A DNA stretch of 64,000 nucleotides from Manganibacter manganicus (GTDB lineage Bacteria > Pseudomonadota > Alphaproteobacteria > Rhizobiales > Rhizobiaceae). Below the pieces are notes generated by a model. It did no database searches, was not told the origin of the DNA, and was given only the letters and a program-made list of their open reading frames with translations. Location: NCBI RefSeq assembly GCF_002075885.1, contig NZ_MDET01000001.1:62001-126000 (forward strand). The letters are read 5' to 3'. The translations under genes and the position numbers were made by a program. Positions 50,087 to 61,734 of this stretch are shown in pieces (positions within the stretch are counted from its first letter, which is position 1; every line of letters begins with the position of its first letter).

Positions 50087-51931
50087 TCAGCCCTTGGGCT
50101 GATACGGTAGCGGCGCGCAGGCTTTCTCAAGCCATGCCAGCACCTCGCCGTCCAGCATCGGGCCGATCTCGGCCAGAACGCGGGTGTGGTAGGCATCAAG
50201 CCAGTTCAATTCGTCACGGGTCAGCAGTTCGGTTTCCACCATGCGGGTGTCGAACGGAGCCAGCGTCAGTGTCTCGAAGCGGTGCATGGCGATGTCGCCG
50301 CCTTCGAGATCTTCGGCAGGCGTGACGAGGATCAGGTTTTCCAGCCTGATGCCGTAATGGCCGTTCTTGTAGTAGCCCGGCTCGTTGGAAATTATCATAC
50401 CTTCCAACAGCTTCTGCGTGCCGGTGCGGGCAATGCGCTGCGGTCCTTCATGCACGGCGAGATAAGAGCCGACACCGTGGCCGGTGCCATGGGCGAAGTC
50501 GTGGCCGTGCTTCCACAGCGCCATGCGGGCAACAGAATCGATCTCGGAACCGCGCGTCCCTGCCGGGAAACGCAAGGTGGAAATGCCGATCAGGCCTTTC
50601 AGAACCAGTGTGTAGCGCTCACGCATCTCTGCCGTCGGATTTCCGACTGGCACGGTGCGGGTGATGTCGGTGGTTCCGTCCTGATATTGCGCACCGGAAT
50701 CAAGCAGGAACAGTTCGCCTGCATTCAGCTTGCGGCTGGTGGCGCGCGACACGCGGTAGTGCATGATGGCGCCATTGGGGCCGGCCCCCGAAATCGTATC
50801 GAAGGAGACGTCGCGCAGCGGCATCTGCGTTTCCTCGCCGGTTTGGCGGCGGCATTCTTCCAGCTTTGTCACCACGGCGATCTCGTCGAGCGAGCCAGGG
50901 ATCTGGCGATCCAGCCAGCAAAGCAGTTTGACCACGGCGGCTCCATCGCGGCGATGCGCTGCACGACTGCCGGCGATCTCGGCCTTGTTCTTGGCCGCGC
51001 GGGGAATGCGTGCTGGATCGGCTGCTTCAACGACAGCACCGTTATTTTCCTCAACGATCATGCGCAGCCTGTCGGCGACAAGTGCCGGATCGAGCGCGAT
51101 CCTGGCGCTGCTTTTGGCGAGATCGGCAACGGTGCGTTCGAATTCGTCGGGCTGATGCAGGTCGGCCAGTTGCGTGAGATAGGCCTCGACTTCGAGCGAG
51201 AATTTGGCCTTGTCCATGAAAAGCCGATGCTTGCCGTCGGCGGCGAGAATGGCGAAGCCGAGCGCCAGCGGCGTGTGCGGCACGTCATCACCACGGATAT
51301 TGAACGCCCAGGCAATCGACGAAGGGTCTGTCAACACCGCATGGCTGGCGCCGTCCCTGGCGATATCTGCCGCCAGCCGCTCGAGCTTGTCTCTGGCCAA
51401 CTCACCGGCGAAGGCAATCGGATGAAGCTCGACCTGTGCCGCCGGTGCTGCCGGCTGGTCCTGCCAGATGATGTCGATGGGATTGCGTCCGACCGGCACA
51501 AGCACCATGCCGGCCTTGTCGGCGGCTAACCGAAGTGCCTTGATCTCGCCGATGGTGTGCAGCCATGGGTCGAAGCCGAGCCTGGTGCCTTTTGCCAGAT
51601 TTTCTCCAAGCCAGGAGGAGGGCGGATTGTCCACGAGACTTTCGATGCCAAAGATGTCGAGATCGACCTCATCGCGTACCTGAAGCTGATAGCGGCCGTC
51701 GACGAAGATCACGGCGTGGTCGGCGAGCACGATGGCAACGCCGGCGGAGCCGGAAAAGCCGGTCAGCCATTTCAGCCGGGCGGCGCGTGCTGGCACATAT
51801 TCGCCCTGATGCTCGTCGGCACGCGGTACCATGAAGCCGTCCAACTCGTTTTCGGAGAGCCATTCACGCAGCTTTGCAACCCGAGGCTTGCCGACAGCGG
51901 GATCGCTGACGGAATCGAATGTCTGGAACAT
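50087..51931 (-). CDS. aminopeptidase P family (Xaa-Pro aminopeptidase)
   Basis: A 614-residue metallopeptidase. Two creatinase-like N-terminal domains are followed by a pita-bread catalytic domain with the metal ligands in LLDSGAQYQDGTTDITRT (two Asp), GTGHGVGSYLAVHEGP (His) and ISNEPGYY (Glu). The three-domain length matches the eukaryote-like long aminopeptidase P forms common in alphaproteobacteria. It removes the N-terminal residue before proline. Cytoplasmic; no signal peptide. Confidence 0.92.
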   Translation of the reverse strand: MFQTFDSVSDPAVGKPRVAKLREWLSENELDGFMVPRADEHQGEYVPARAARLKWLTGFSGSAGVAIVLADHAVIFVDGRYQLQVRDEVDLDIFGIESLVDNPPSSWLGENLAKGTRLGFDPWLHTIGEIKALRLAADKAGMVLVPVGRNPIDIIWQDQPAAPAAQVELHPIAFAGELARDKLERLAADIARDGASHAVLTDPSSIAWAFNIRGDDVPHTPLALGFAILAADGKHRLFMDKAKFSLEVEAYLTQLADLHQPDEFERTVADLAKSSARIALDPALVADRLRMIVEENNGAVVEAADPARIPRAAKNKAEIAGSRAAHRRDGAAVVKLLCWLDRQIPGSLDEIAVVTKLEECRRQTGEETQMPLRDVSFDTISGAGPNGAIMHYRVSRATSRKLNAGELFLLDSGAQYQDGTTDITRTVPVGNPTAEMRERYTLVLKGLIGISTLRFPAGTRGSEIDSVARMALWKHGHDFAHGTGHGVGSYLAVHEGPQRIARTGTQKLLEGMIISNEPGYYKNGHYGIRLENLILVTPAEDLEGGDIAMHRFETLTLAPFDTRMVETELLTRDELNWLDAYHTRVLAEIGPMLDGEVLAWLEKACAPLPYQPKG

Positions 51932-52018
51932 GGATCGCCTTTCGGAGCGTTATTGCGCCCGACCGTAATCGCAAGATGGGTGGCTGACAATCATCGCCGC
52001 CCGATCCGGCGAGCATTG

Positions 52019-52894
52019 TCAACGCTTGAGATGGATCGTCACCCAGCCTTCGCGATGCAATGTATCGACGTGACTGAAACCCGCTTGTGCGTAGGCTGCA
52101 AGCACGGCGTCCTCCTGCCTGTCGAGAATGCCGGAAAGCACAAGTGATCCATGAAGCGTAAGATTGGCGGCCATGTCGGGCGCCATGTCCATCAGGGGAC
52201 CGGCCAGGATGTTGGCAACGATCAGGTCGAACGGGCCGCGTGCGGCAAAGATCGGGTCATCGAAGCCAGTGGCGGTCACAGTCTCGACCAGTGAGGAGGC
52301 GCCGTTCAATTCGGTGTTACCGGCCGCGACCTTCGTCGCCACCGGGTCGATGTCCGTCGCCAGCACAGGAATTTCGGCGAGCTTGGCGAGCGCAATGGCC
52401 AGAACGGCGCTGCCGGTGCCAAGATCGAGAGCATTTTTCGGTTGCTCGGCCGCGGTCACGCGTTCCAGCGTTTCGAGGCAGCCGGCGGTCGTGCCATGAT
52501 GGCCGGTGCCGAAAGCCTGTCCCGCTTCGATTTCGATGGCGATGTCGTTTGGCTGGCGCTGGTCCCGATCATGGGAGCCGTGAACAAAAAATCGACCGGC
52601 GCGTACGGGTTTCAGCCCTTCCAGCGACTTGGCCACCCAGTCGATCTCGGGGACGTCTTCCCGCTCGATTGTCGGGGACAAGGCAAGGTCGGACAAGGCG
52701 GCATTTATGCGCGCAGTCACATCGTCCGCATTTTCGGCCTCGGTATAGACGGACACTTCGTGAATGTCGTTGGCTTCGTCCAGTTCAAGCATGGCGATCG
52801 GCAGGCCATCCTCCTCGAAGGCGGTTTCGAGGAGAGCGAAGATGCGGTCCGCCTCGGCTTTGGAAGCAGTCAGGTAAAGGCGGCTCTGAGGCAT
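52019..52894 (-). CDS. prmA: ribosomal protein L11 methyltransferase
   Basis: A 291-residue SAM-dependent methyltransferase that trimethylates ribosomal protein L11. An N-terminal substrate-binding domain (about 1-100) is followed by the methyltransferase domain with [12 protein letters not shown] (PrmA loop), motif [15 protein letters not shown] and the NILAGPL active-site motif. Clear family match. It is upstream of the aminopeptidase gene on the same strand. Confidence 0.93.
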   Translation of the reverse strand: MPQSRLYLTASKAEADRIFALLETAFEEDGLPIAMLELDEANDIHEVSVYTEAENADDVTARINAALSDLALSPTIEREDVPEIDWVAKSLEGLKPVRAGRFFVHGSHDRDQRQPNDIAIEIEAGQAFGTGHHGTTAGCLETLERVTAAEQPKNALDLGTGSAVLAIALAKLAEIPVLATDIDPVATKVAAGNTELNGASSLVETVTATGFDDPIFAARGPFDLIVANILAGPLMDMAPDMAANLTLHGSLVLSGILDRQEDAVLAAYAQAGFSHVDTLHREGWVTIHLKR

Positions 52895-52909
52895 GGCGAT
52901 CCCGTGCTG

Positions 52910-53491
52910 TCAGCTATTTTTGGCGGCCAGCCGTTTCAATTTGGCGATGGCGTTTTTGGGGTCTTCGCCATAGGCGATCGTACCGGCGAAATCCCCCTTG
53001 GAATTCAGCAGAAGCACCGACGCCGTGTGATCCATGGTGTAGTCGTTGCCGTCAGTGGGTACCTTCTTCCAGTAGATGCCGAAGGATTTGGCCATGGCGT
53101 AGACCTTGTCAGGCTCTCCGGTGATGCCGACAATCCGGTCCGAGAAATTGCTGACATAAGCTTTCATGACCGTCGGCGTGTCGCGTTCCGGATCGATGGT
53201 GACGAAAAAGACGTGGATGTTCTTGCTTTCGTCGCCGAGGGTTTTCAAATAGCCGGCCAGTTCGAACAATGTGGTGGGACACACCTCCGGGCAATGGGTG
53301 AATCCGAAGAAAATGGCGCTCGGATGGCCGCGAAAAGCCTTCTCGGTGATCGGCTGTCCGGACTGGTCCGTGAGTGCGAAGGAAGCGCCGAATGCCTCGC
53401 CGCCATAGTGGCCGCGATACCAGTTGAAGCTCAGCCAGCCGATGCCGGCAGCCATCAGGACAACAATGCCGATCAGGATCGAGCGCATCAT
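52910..53491 (-). CDS. SCO1/SenC family copper chaperone
   Basis: A 193-residue membrane-anchored thioredoxin-fold protein. One N-terminal helix (about 5-22), then the copper-binding pair Cys67 and Cys71 in THCPEVCP and the third ligand His155 in YTMDHTASV. SCO proteins deliver copper to the CuA centre of cytochrome c oxidase and can act as thiol-disulfide factors. The oxidase genes are not in this window. Confidence 0.92.
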   Translation of the reverse strand: MMRSILIGIVVLMAAGIGWLSFNWYRGHYGGEAFGASFALTDQSGQPITEKAFRGHPSAIFFGFTHCPEVCPTTLFELAGYLKTLGDESKNIHVFFVTIDPERDTPTVMKAYVSNFSDRIVGITGEPDKVYAMAKSFGIYWKKVPTDGNDYTMDHTASVLLLNSKGDFAGTIAYGEDPKNAIAKLKRLAAKNS

Positions 53492-53658
53492 GGCAGGGGC
53501 TCCGGGTGCTTGTCTGTTCTGCGCCCGTCTCTAACCCGTTTGGCAAGCGGGGCAAAGGTGCCCTGTTGCCGCAAGCGCCGTCTGCCGTTCCTGCAAACTT
53601 GCAAAGCCTGCCGAGGCGGCCCATGTCTTGCCGGCGAACTCTGGATAGGAGAACCACT

Positions 53659-54147
53659 TTGGGCAAATTGCGTCGCGGCATCATGGTTCTTTCTTTTGCT
53701 GCCTGTATCAGTCCGGCTATAGCCGACGAGGTTGGGAAGGTGGGAGTGGACTGGATCGGTAATGACATCGTCGTCGAGGCGATAAAGGATCCCAAGGTGG
53801 ACGGGGTGACATGCCACGTTGCTTATTTCGATCGCAGCATGATCGACCGGCTGAAAGAAGGTAACTGGTTCGAGGATCCTTCCAACACGGCGATCTCGTG
53901 CCAGCAGACCGGACCAATCACCATTGGCGATATCGATCTTAGTGAGAAGGGCGAAGAGGTTTTCAAGCAGGGGATCAGCCTGATCTGGAAGAAACAGGTG
54001 GTCAATCGCATTTACGACAAGGGCAATGACACGCTTGTCTATCTCTCGCATACGCGGCAGGTGCAGGGCGGTTCGGCGAAAATGTCGCTATCCACGGTAC
54101 CGCTCTATAAGCAAAACGTGGTGTGGACGAAGGGCAAGCCCAAGTGA
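53659..54147 (+). CDS. creA: CreA family protein
   Basis: A 162-residue secreted protein with a signal peptide (about 1-22, cut near IADEV). The mature part, VGVDWIGNDIVVEAIKDPKV, then GVTCHVAYFDR, is the strongly conserved CreA signature. The function of CreA is not known. The TTG at 53659 was chosen because AGGAG precedes it by seven bases; an ATG at 53683 would give a shorter signal peptide and is also possible. Confidence 0.88.
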   Translation: MGKLRRGIMVLSFAACISPAIADEVGKVGVDWIGNDIVVEAIKDPKVDGVTCHVAYFDRSMIDRLKEGNWFEDPSNTAISCQQTGPITIGDIDLSEKGEEVFKQGISLIWKKQVVNRIYDKGNDTLVYLSHTRQVQGGSAKMSLSTVPLYKQNVVWTKGKPK

Positions 54148-54203
54148 ATCGGCCCGAATGCCCCCGACTTGCAGGGACGTTCGGCCCAGCGTAAAGGCGG
54201 CGC

Positions 54204-54845
54204 ATGGACCGACCTAACGATTTGATTGGCAGGGATTCCGAGCCGCGTGCCCATCCGACTGCGGAACTGAAGGGCTGCCGTCTTGGCCGCTATGCAGTCA
54301 TCGGTGAGCGGGTGATCCTGCGCGAGGTGACGGTCGGCGACTTTTCCTATTTCGAGCGCAATGCCGAGGCGATCTATGCAACCATCGGCAAGTTCTGCTC
54401 CATCGCCGCCAACAGCCGCATCAATGCGCTGGAGCATCCGATGGAGCGGCTGACCACGCACAAGGTCAGCTATCGCCCGAATGAGTATTTTCGCTGGCTC
54501 GGCATTGATGCCGATTTTCGCGAGCGCCGGCGGGCAAAGTGTGTGTGTGTCGGCCATGATGTTTGGATCGGTCATGGGGCGGTGGTGATGCCCGGTGCCA
54601 GCATCGGCAACGGCGCGGTGGTAGGCGCCAATGCAGTGGTGACCAAGGACGTTCCGGCCTATTCGATCGTGACCGGCGTGCCGGCGCGACTATTGCGTCC
54701 GCGCTTTGCGCCGGCCATTGCCGAGCGCATCGAAGCGCTCTCCTGGTGGGATTGGCCGGTGGAAACACTGGCGCGGGCAATCCCCGACATGCAGACGCTT
54801 CCGATTGAAACCTTTCTCGATCGCTGGGAGAGTGCGAGCTCCTGA
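54204..54845 (+). CDS. hexapeptide-repeat acyltransferase, phosphonate-type (phn_thr-like)
   Basis: A 213-residue left-handed beta-helix transferase. It resembles the transferase hexapeptide family found in phosphonate operons: LGRYAVIGERVILREVTVGD, IYATIGKFCSIAANSRIN, VGHDVWIGHGAVVMPGASIG, and the C-terminal ALSWWDWPVETL. An acetyl-type transfer is likely; the acceptor is unknown. No phn genes are near, so it stands apart from its usual context. The hexad repeat VxIGxGxxV is intact. Confidence 0.8.
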   Translation: MDRPNDLIGRDSEPRAHPTAELKGCRLGRYAVIGERVILREVTVGDFSYFERNAEAIYATIGKFCSIAANSRINALEHPMERLTTHKVSYRPNEYFRWLGIDADFRERRRAKCVCVGHDVWIGHGAVVMPGASIGNGAVVGANAVVTKDVPAYSIVTGVPARLLRPRFAPAIAERIEALSWWDWPVETLARAIPDMQTLPIETFLDRWESASS

Positions 54846-54856
54846 TCGTGCTCGGC

Positions 54857-56278
54857 TTACGCGCCGCGCCCGTAGGAGGCGAGTCTCATCCTTGCGCGTC
54901 CGTTGCCGGGAACGACAACAAGTTGCCTGATTTCGCCCTTCTTGAACGCTTTCAGGAAGCGGTCGTAATGCTCGAACACGACGCAGCCGTTTGATTGTTC
55001 AAGCCCGCCGCGAAGCATATAGGTGTGCGCCAGCAGGCCATTTCGATTGAACTTGTTTTTTCCGTCGACAGGGAGCAGACGGATAGCCTCGACGCCATGG
55101 AACAGCGACTCGCGCATGACCAGATTGTAGGTATTGGGGGGCGTTGGGCCGCGATTCTTGACCTTTACGTAGCGCGGATCGTCCACCATCTTGCCCAGGC
55201 CCGAATGCGCTTCGAGGCGCTGGCCGTCGGGCATATAGACCGTGTGCGCGCTGATATCGTAGACCGCGACGCCGCCATTGCGGCGGGGTCTTGGCGAAAA
55301 CAGATTCTTGAACGCCTGACCGAAGCTGGACGTCGGATTGTCCGGTTTTGCATAAGCAAGTGCATTGTTGGAATGTGACGCACCTTTTTCGTCGCCGGAG
55401 TCGGTTTTGGCGGGTGCTTTAGCAAGTTTCTGTGGTTGAGGGCGCGTAGATGCGGCGGAATCGGCCGCAGCGGCCGAGGGAGCCGCGGCTATCCGCGCTT
55501 CGCTTAACGTTGGGCGGATTGTTGGCAGAGGAACAACATCCGGAAAGGCGTCCAGAAGCGAACTGCCGGTCTCAAGACTGGCTTCCAGAACCTCCCTTGG
55601 TGCGACATAGACGCCATCGGGGCGCTCGACCAAGGGCGAGGTGGAGGCGGCGAAAGCCACCAGTTCGACTTCGGCGCTGCCGGAAAGCGCGAGTGCGAGC
55701 CGTGAAGATCGATCGGTCTCGGCCATCCGGGGACCGAATCGTTCTGCCGCCGGGTTTGCCTGGAGAACATCCGCATCCTCATGGAAGCGTTCTCTCGACG
55801 GCGCATCCAATGTCAATTGCGGGGAGGGCGCGTGCGGTTCGCCCCGCAGGAGGTCGGCGAGCTTTTGCGGTGTGAGAGAGGCCTGCATGGCGATGCGGTC
55901 GAAGCGTTCGCCGGGCTTGACGACGATCTGCGGCAGTTCACCGGCGTTGGCAGAGGCGGTCCGGCTGGCTTTGCCGGATTGCAGAACGACCGTAGGCCAG
56001 TGACCGCCGCCGGCAGGCTGCACGCTTTCTGCACTCTGCGGAATGTGCGTATGCGGCAAAGTGAAGTTCGCGTTCAGCGACGAAAGCTTGTCGGGCAGGA
56101 AACTGGTGGAGGAGCCGAGCGAATTCGTGGCGGAGGACACGCCGACGATGGTCGCTGCGGACCACAGGGCGAAAGCCAGACCTGCACCGGGGACGACAAC
56201 GCAGCGCGCGAGGCACCCGCATGCCCTTGCGAACCGACTTCCTCCAGCAATTGATGTGTCCCGACCTGAAAACGACAT
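54857..56278 (-). CDS. DUF2778 protein with long N-terminal extension
   Basis: A 473-residue protein. An N-terminal hydrophobic segment (about 15-45) that could be a membrane anchor is followed by about 270 residues of low-complexity, disordered-looking sequence rich in S, A and P. The C-terminal domain (about 345-473) matches DUF2778, related to L,D-transpeptidase-like folds, with VYMPDGQRLEAHSGLG, YNLVMRESLFHG and a cysteine in SNGCVVF that is a candidate catalytic residue. A role in cross-linking or modifying the wall is plausible but unproven. The ATG at 56278 is preferred over a TTG at 56329. Confidence 0.75.
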   Translation of the reverse strand: MSFSGRDTSIAGGSRFARACGCLARCVVVPGAGLAFALWSAATIVGVSSATNSLGSSTSFLPDKLSSLNANFTLPHTHIPQSAESVQPAGGGHWPTVVLQSGKASRTASANAGELPQIVVKPGERFDRIAMQASLTPQKLADLLRGEPHAPSPQLTLDAPSRERFHEDADVLQANPAAERFGPRMAETDRSSRLALALSGSAEVELVAFAASTSPLVERPDGVYVAPREVLEASLETGSSLLDAFPDVVPLPTIRPTLSEARIAAAPSAAAADSAASTRPQPQKLAKAPAKTDSGDEKGASHSNNALAYAKPDNPTSSFGQAFKNLFSPRPRRNGGVAVYDISAHTVYMPDGQRLEAHSGLGKMVDDPRYVKVKNRGPTPPNTYNLVMRESLFHGVEAIRLLPVDGKNKFNRNGLLAHTYMLRGGLEQSNGCVVFEHYDRFLKAFKKGEIRQLVVVPGNGRARMRLASYGRGA

Positions 56279-56605
56279 GCCAACCAATCTTTTCAACCGG
56301 CAAACTGAAAACTTCGCAATCGCGCTCAAACGCTTATGCGTGTTTTCCCGGCGCCTCAGTGCGCCCGTTGCGTGTTGCCGTTTGATTCAAGAATGGACAA
56401 AGATGGTTAACCAAACCCTTTGCCTGCCCCCTCTGGTCGAAAAACCCTCCGTAGACCTTAAAATCCCCATACCCATCGGCGGCAGGAGCCACCTTTCCGA
56501 CCTCGATTGCTGCCTGCTTCCGTTGCGGAAGTCAAGAAAACAACGCCAATCGGGCTGAAATCGAGGTGTAATTGCCCATTTTACAATTGGAATCGTCGGC
56601 AGGAG
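56279..56605. other. 327-base gap upstream of the DUF2778 gene
   Basis: No convincing gene. It should carry the promoter of the DUF2778 gene and the end of uvrD transcription. One small hairpin, CTTCCG-TTG-CGGAAG at 56517-56531, lies about 75 bases beyond the uvrD stop, without a T run on the uvrD transcript side. Confidence 0.6.
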
Positions 56606-59284
<2,679 letters not shown>

Positions 59285-59378
59285 CGCATCCGAATGTAGT
59301 GATTCGGCAGTGAAAGGCTAGGAGCGTGTCCGTTTTGTTCTCGAAAGGTTGGGTAAAGGTGGCGCCTTCATGGCTTGA

Positions 59379-59816
59379 TCATGCAAGGCCAAGATGGCCT
59401 TTCAGGCTGGGAACGGAATCGAGAACCTTGTTGGTGATGTCGGGACCGGCTGCCTCTTCCGCCTGCTGCACCAGGACAGTGCCGGCCTGCTGGATCTGAT
59501 CGAGGCTCAGGCCCGACGACTTGAGTTGCGACAGGCCATTGATCAGCGCGCCGGCTTTTTCGCCGAGCGCACTGCCCAGCGCCGATTCCAGCGAGCCGAT
59601 AAGGCCGCCGCCGGTGTTGGCGTTCGCATTGGCCATGACATCATACTGCTGCGCGAGCGTCTCGGCCCCAGGTATCCTGGCGAAAAGCTCGGCGACGCCG
59701 GTGCCTTCCGCTTCGTGCTGGAAAACGGAAAAAATGATGCCGGCGGTGCGCTCGGTCGTGGCCTGGTCGAGCCCGACTTTGGCGGAAATAGTGTCGATGA
59801 TCTCCTGGGCGTTCAT
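59379..59816 (-). CDS. small helical protein, DUF2267/DUF2780-like
   Basis: A 145-residue protein without a signal peptide. The opening MNAQEIIDTISAKVGLDQAT and the segment VAELFARIPGAETL resemble DUF2267/DUF2780-type domains, as does the end VLDSVPSLKGHLG. A glycine- and alanine-rich middle (about 60-100) follows. Function unknown. Its ATG faces the divergent dienelactone hydrolase gene. Confidence 0.65.
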   Translation of the reverse strand: MNAQEIIDTISAKVGLDQATTERTAGIIFSVFQHEAEGTGVAELFARIPGAETLAQQYDVMANANANTGGGLIGSLESALGSALGEKAGALINGLSQLKSSGLSLDQIQQAGTVLVQQAEEAAGPDITNKVLDSVPSLKGHLGLA

Positions 59817-59964
59817 ATCAGGTTTCCCATTTTTAGGCGGCGACGATGCTCTTACAATGGAAGTGCCGCGCGCATGTCGCCATTCACTTCGACGTGATTC
59901 GAATCCGGCCTCGACGGCCTCTATCCTGTTCGTGACATTTCCAGGGTTGCGAGGAGGACCAGCG

Positions 59965-60840
59965 ATGAAGACACCGCCGATCACCCAGGCGATGATCGAT
60001 GCCTATGACGAATATACCCATCTTACTCTCGACCGTCGCCGGTTCATGAATACCCTGACGCGGCTGGCCGGTTCCGGCGCGGCAGCGGCGGCCATCGCGC
60101 CGCTGCTGGCAGCAAACGCAGCCAAGGCGGCGGTCATCGCCGAAGACGATCCGCGTCTTACGGGCAAGGATGTCACCTGGCCGAGCGGTGGCAGCGAGCT
60201 AAAGGGTTATCTCGTGCATCCGGCCGAACCGGCAGGCAAGCTTGGCGCCGTTATGGTGGTGCATGAAAACCGAGGGCTGAACGCGCATATACGCGATGTT
60301 GCCCGACGCGTCGCGCTCGAGGGATTCGTCGCACTGGCGCCGGATTTCCTGTCGCCGTTGGGCGGCACGCCGGCGGATGAGGATGCCGCGCGGGCATTGT
60401 TCGCCAAACTCGACCCGGCCGTGACCGTGGACAACGGCATCGCCACCGTGGGCTACCTCAAGGACCATGAGCACGGCAACGGCAAGGTTGGCGCCGTCGG
60501 CTTCTGCTGGGGTGGCGGCACGGTCAACCAACTGGCGGTTCATGCGCCGGATCTTGCCGCCGCCGTCGCCTATTACGGCGCGCAGCCCAAAGCAGAGGAT
60601 GTGTCCAGGATCAAGGCGGCGCTGATGCTGCATTATGCCGGTCTGGACCAGCGCATCAATGCCGGTATCGAACCGTTCAGGAAGGCGCTGGATGACGCGC
60701 ATGTCGAATATTCGATCTTCGTCTATGAAGGCGTCAATCACGCCTTCAACAACGATACGTCGCAGGCCCGCTACGACAAGCCGGCGGCGGACCTGGCCTG
60801 GGGACGCACGATCGAATTCCTGAAGAAGAAACTGGCTTAA
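59965..60840 (+). CDS. dienelactone hydrolase family protein with Tat-like signal
   Basis: A 291-residue alpha/beta hydrolase. The DLH catalytic triad is visible: Cys181 (GFCWGGG), Asp228 (AGLDQRIN) and His259 (VNHAFNN). A twin-arginine-like stretch RRRFM (24-28) followed by an alanine-rich hydrophobic segment up to about residue 55 suggests export. The 23 residues before it are unusual for a signal. GAGGAGG precedes the ATG. The substrate is unknown; many such proteins are general esterases. Confidence 0.82.
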   Translation: MKTPPITQAMIDAYDEYTHLTLDRRRFMNTLTRLAGSGAAAAAIAPLLAANAAKAAVIAEDDPRLTGKDVTWPSGGSELKGYLVHPAEPAGKLGAVMVVHENRGLNAHIRDVARRVALEGFVALAPDFLSPLGGTPADEDAARALFAKLDPAVTVDNGIATVGYLKDHEHGNGKVGAVGFCWGGGTVNQLAVHAPDLAAAVAYYGAQPKAEDVSRIKAALMLHYAGLDQRINAGIEPFRKALDDAHVEYSIFVYEGVNHAFNNDTSQARYDKPAADLAWGRTIEFLKKKLA

Positions 60841-61039
60841 AGCGCGGCGCGACCATTCAGGTTCGCTCCATGGCGTTTCCGGCTTTGGACGAACGGGCAG
60901 GGACCGTGGCTTTTACGCAATGCAGCCGGGGATTCGATATTGCCCGGTTGCGCGCGAAGGGTGAAGTCTGATCTATATTCGCCATGCGCGCGGCGTGTTT
61001 TCCCGCTATGAGAAGCGGTCGGCGGTTAGAGGACTGGAA

Positions 61040-61288
61040 ATGGACGACAATTTCGACAAGGCGGCCATCGCTGTCATCATCGTGTTCGGGACACTGTGCG
61101 TCGGTGGCCTGATGGCGGCCAATCTTGCCGCTCACGATCGCAACGGCTTTCTTTTCGCGCTTGGCTCCGGTTTTGCCGCGTGGATCGCGGGGCATGCCAT
61201 CCTGTTCGATCTGCCGCGCGCTTATGCGGTGCTTGTCGCCATAGCAGTGGTGATGGCCGTTGCCTCCACATTCGCCTACACGTTTTGA
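61040..61288 (+). CDS. small membrane protein
   Basis: An 82-residue protein with two or three hydrophobic segments (about 7-28, 38-56 and 58-78) and an acidic N-terminus (MDDNFDKA). No family recognised. AGAGGACTGG lies before the ATG at 61040; an upstream ATG at 60995 would add 15 polar residues. Confidence 0.6.
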   Translation: MDDNFDKAAIAVIIVFGTLCVGGLMAANLAAHDRNGFLFALGSGFAAWIAGHAILFDLPRAYAVLVAIAVVMAVASTFAYTF

Positions 61289-61299
61289 ACGCTGGCTGT

Positions 61300-61494
61300 T
61301 CAGTCGCCACGCTTTGAACGCGCCTGTTTGAGGATGGCGCGGCGGCGCACCATGGCGAAGGGAATCGGCTTGTTGTTGTAGGAAATCTGGAAGATCTCGT
61401 TGTTGAGATTCTTCAGCGAGCGCCAGAAGTCATAATCGGTGATTTGCGGATCGGCGGCCAGACGGTCGGCTTCGGCGTCGATGTCGATCTTCAT
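61300..61494 (-). CDS. small hypothetical protein
   Basis: A 64-residue soluble protein (MKIDIDAEADRLAADPQITD) with a basic C-terminus (MVRRRAILKQARSKRGD). GAGGA six bases before the ATG at 61494 decides the start over the ATG at 61500. Convergent with the small membrane protein gene, 11 bases apart. No function visible. Confidence 0.65.
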   Translation of the reverse strand: MKIDIDAEADRLAADPQITDYDFWRSLKNLNNEIFQISYNNKPIPFAMVRRRAILKQARSKRGD

Positions 61495-61514
61495 TTCCAT
61501 TCCTCGAGTCGGCC

Positions 61515-61620
61515 TTGGAGCGCTGTGCGTTCAATCGAACGCACAAAATGACGCTCCAACACTTTGATTGAGCATCGGAATGACCCGAAAACCGGGTTCC
61601 ACTTTTCGGTCCGATACTCT
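61515..61620. repeat. two-hairpin palindromic repeat element
   Basis: First unit: TTGGAGCG (61515-61522) with CGCTCCAA (61552-61559), enclosing TGTGCGTTC-AATC-GAACGCACA, perfect. Second unit: GAGCATCGGA (61570-61579) with TCCGATACTC (61610-61619), enclosing CCGAAAA and TTTTCGG. The GAACGCACAAA...CCGAAAACCG...TTTTCGG pattern is one I recall as a dispersed repeat of rhizobial and Brucella chromosomes. It lies in the 240-base gap between two genes. Confidence 0.75.
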
Positions 61621-61734
61621 AACTCCCGCCATCCCGCACAACGTAATGACATTCGACCGTGCTGCCGATTCGTTCAATGCGCGATCCGGCTTATGCACGT
61701 TCAAGATTGGTTAAGGTTAACGGGAGATGACCGC

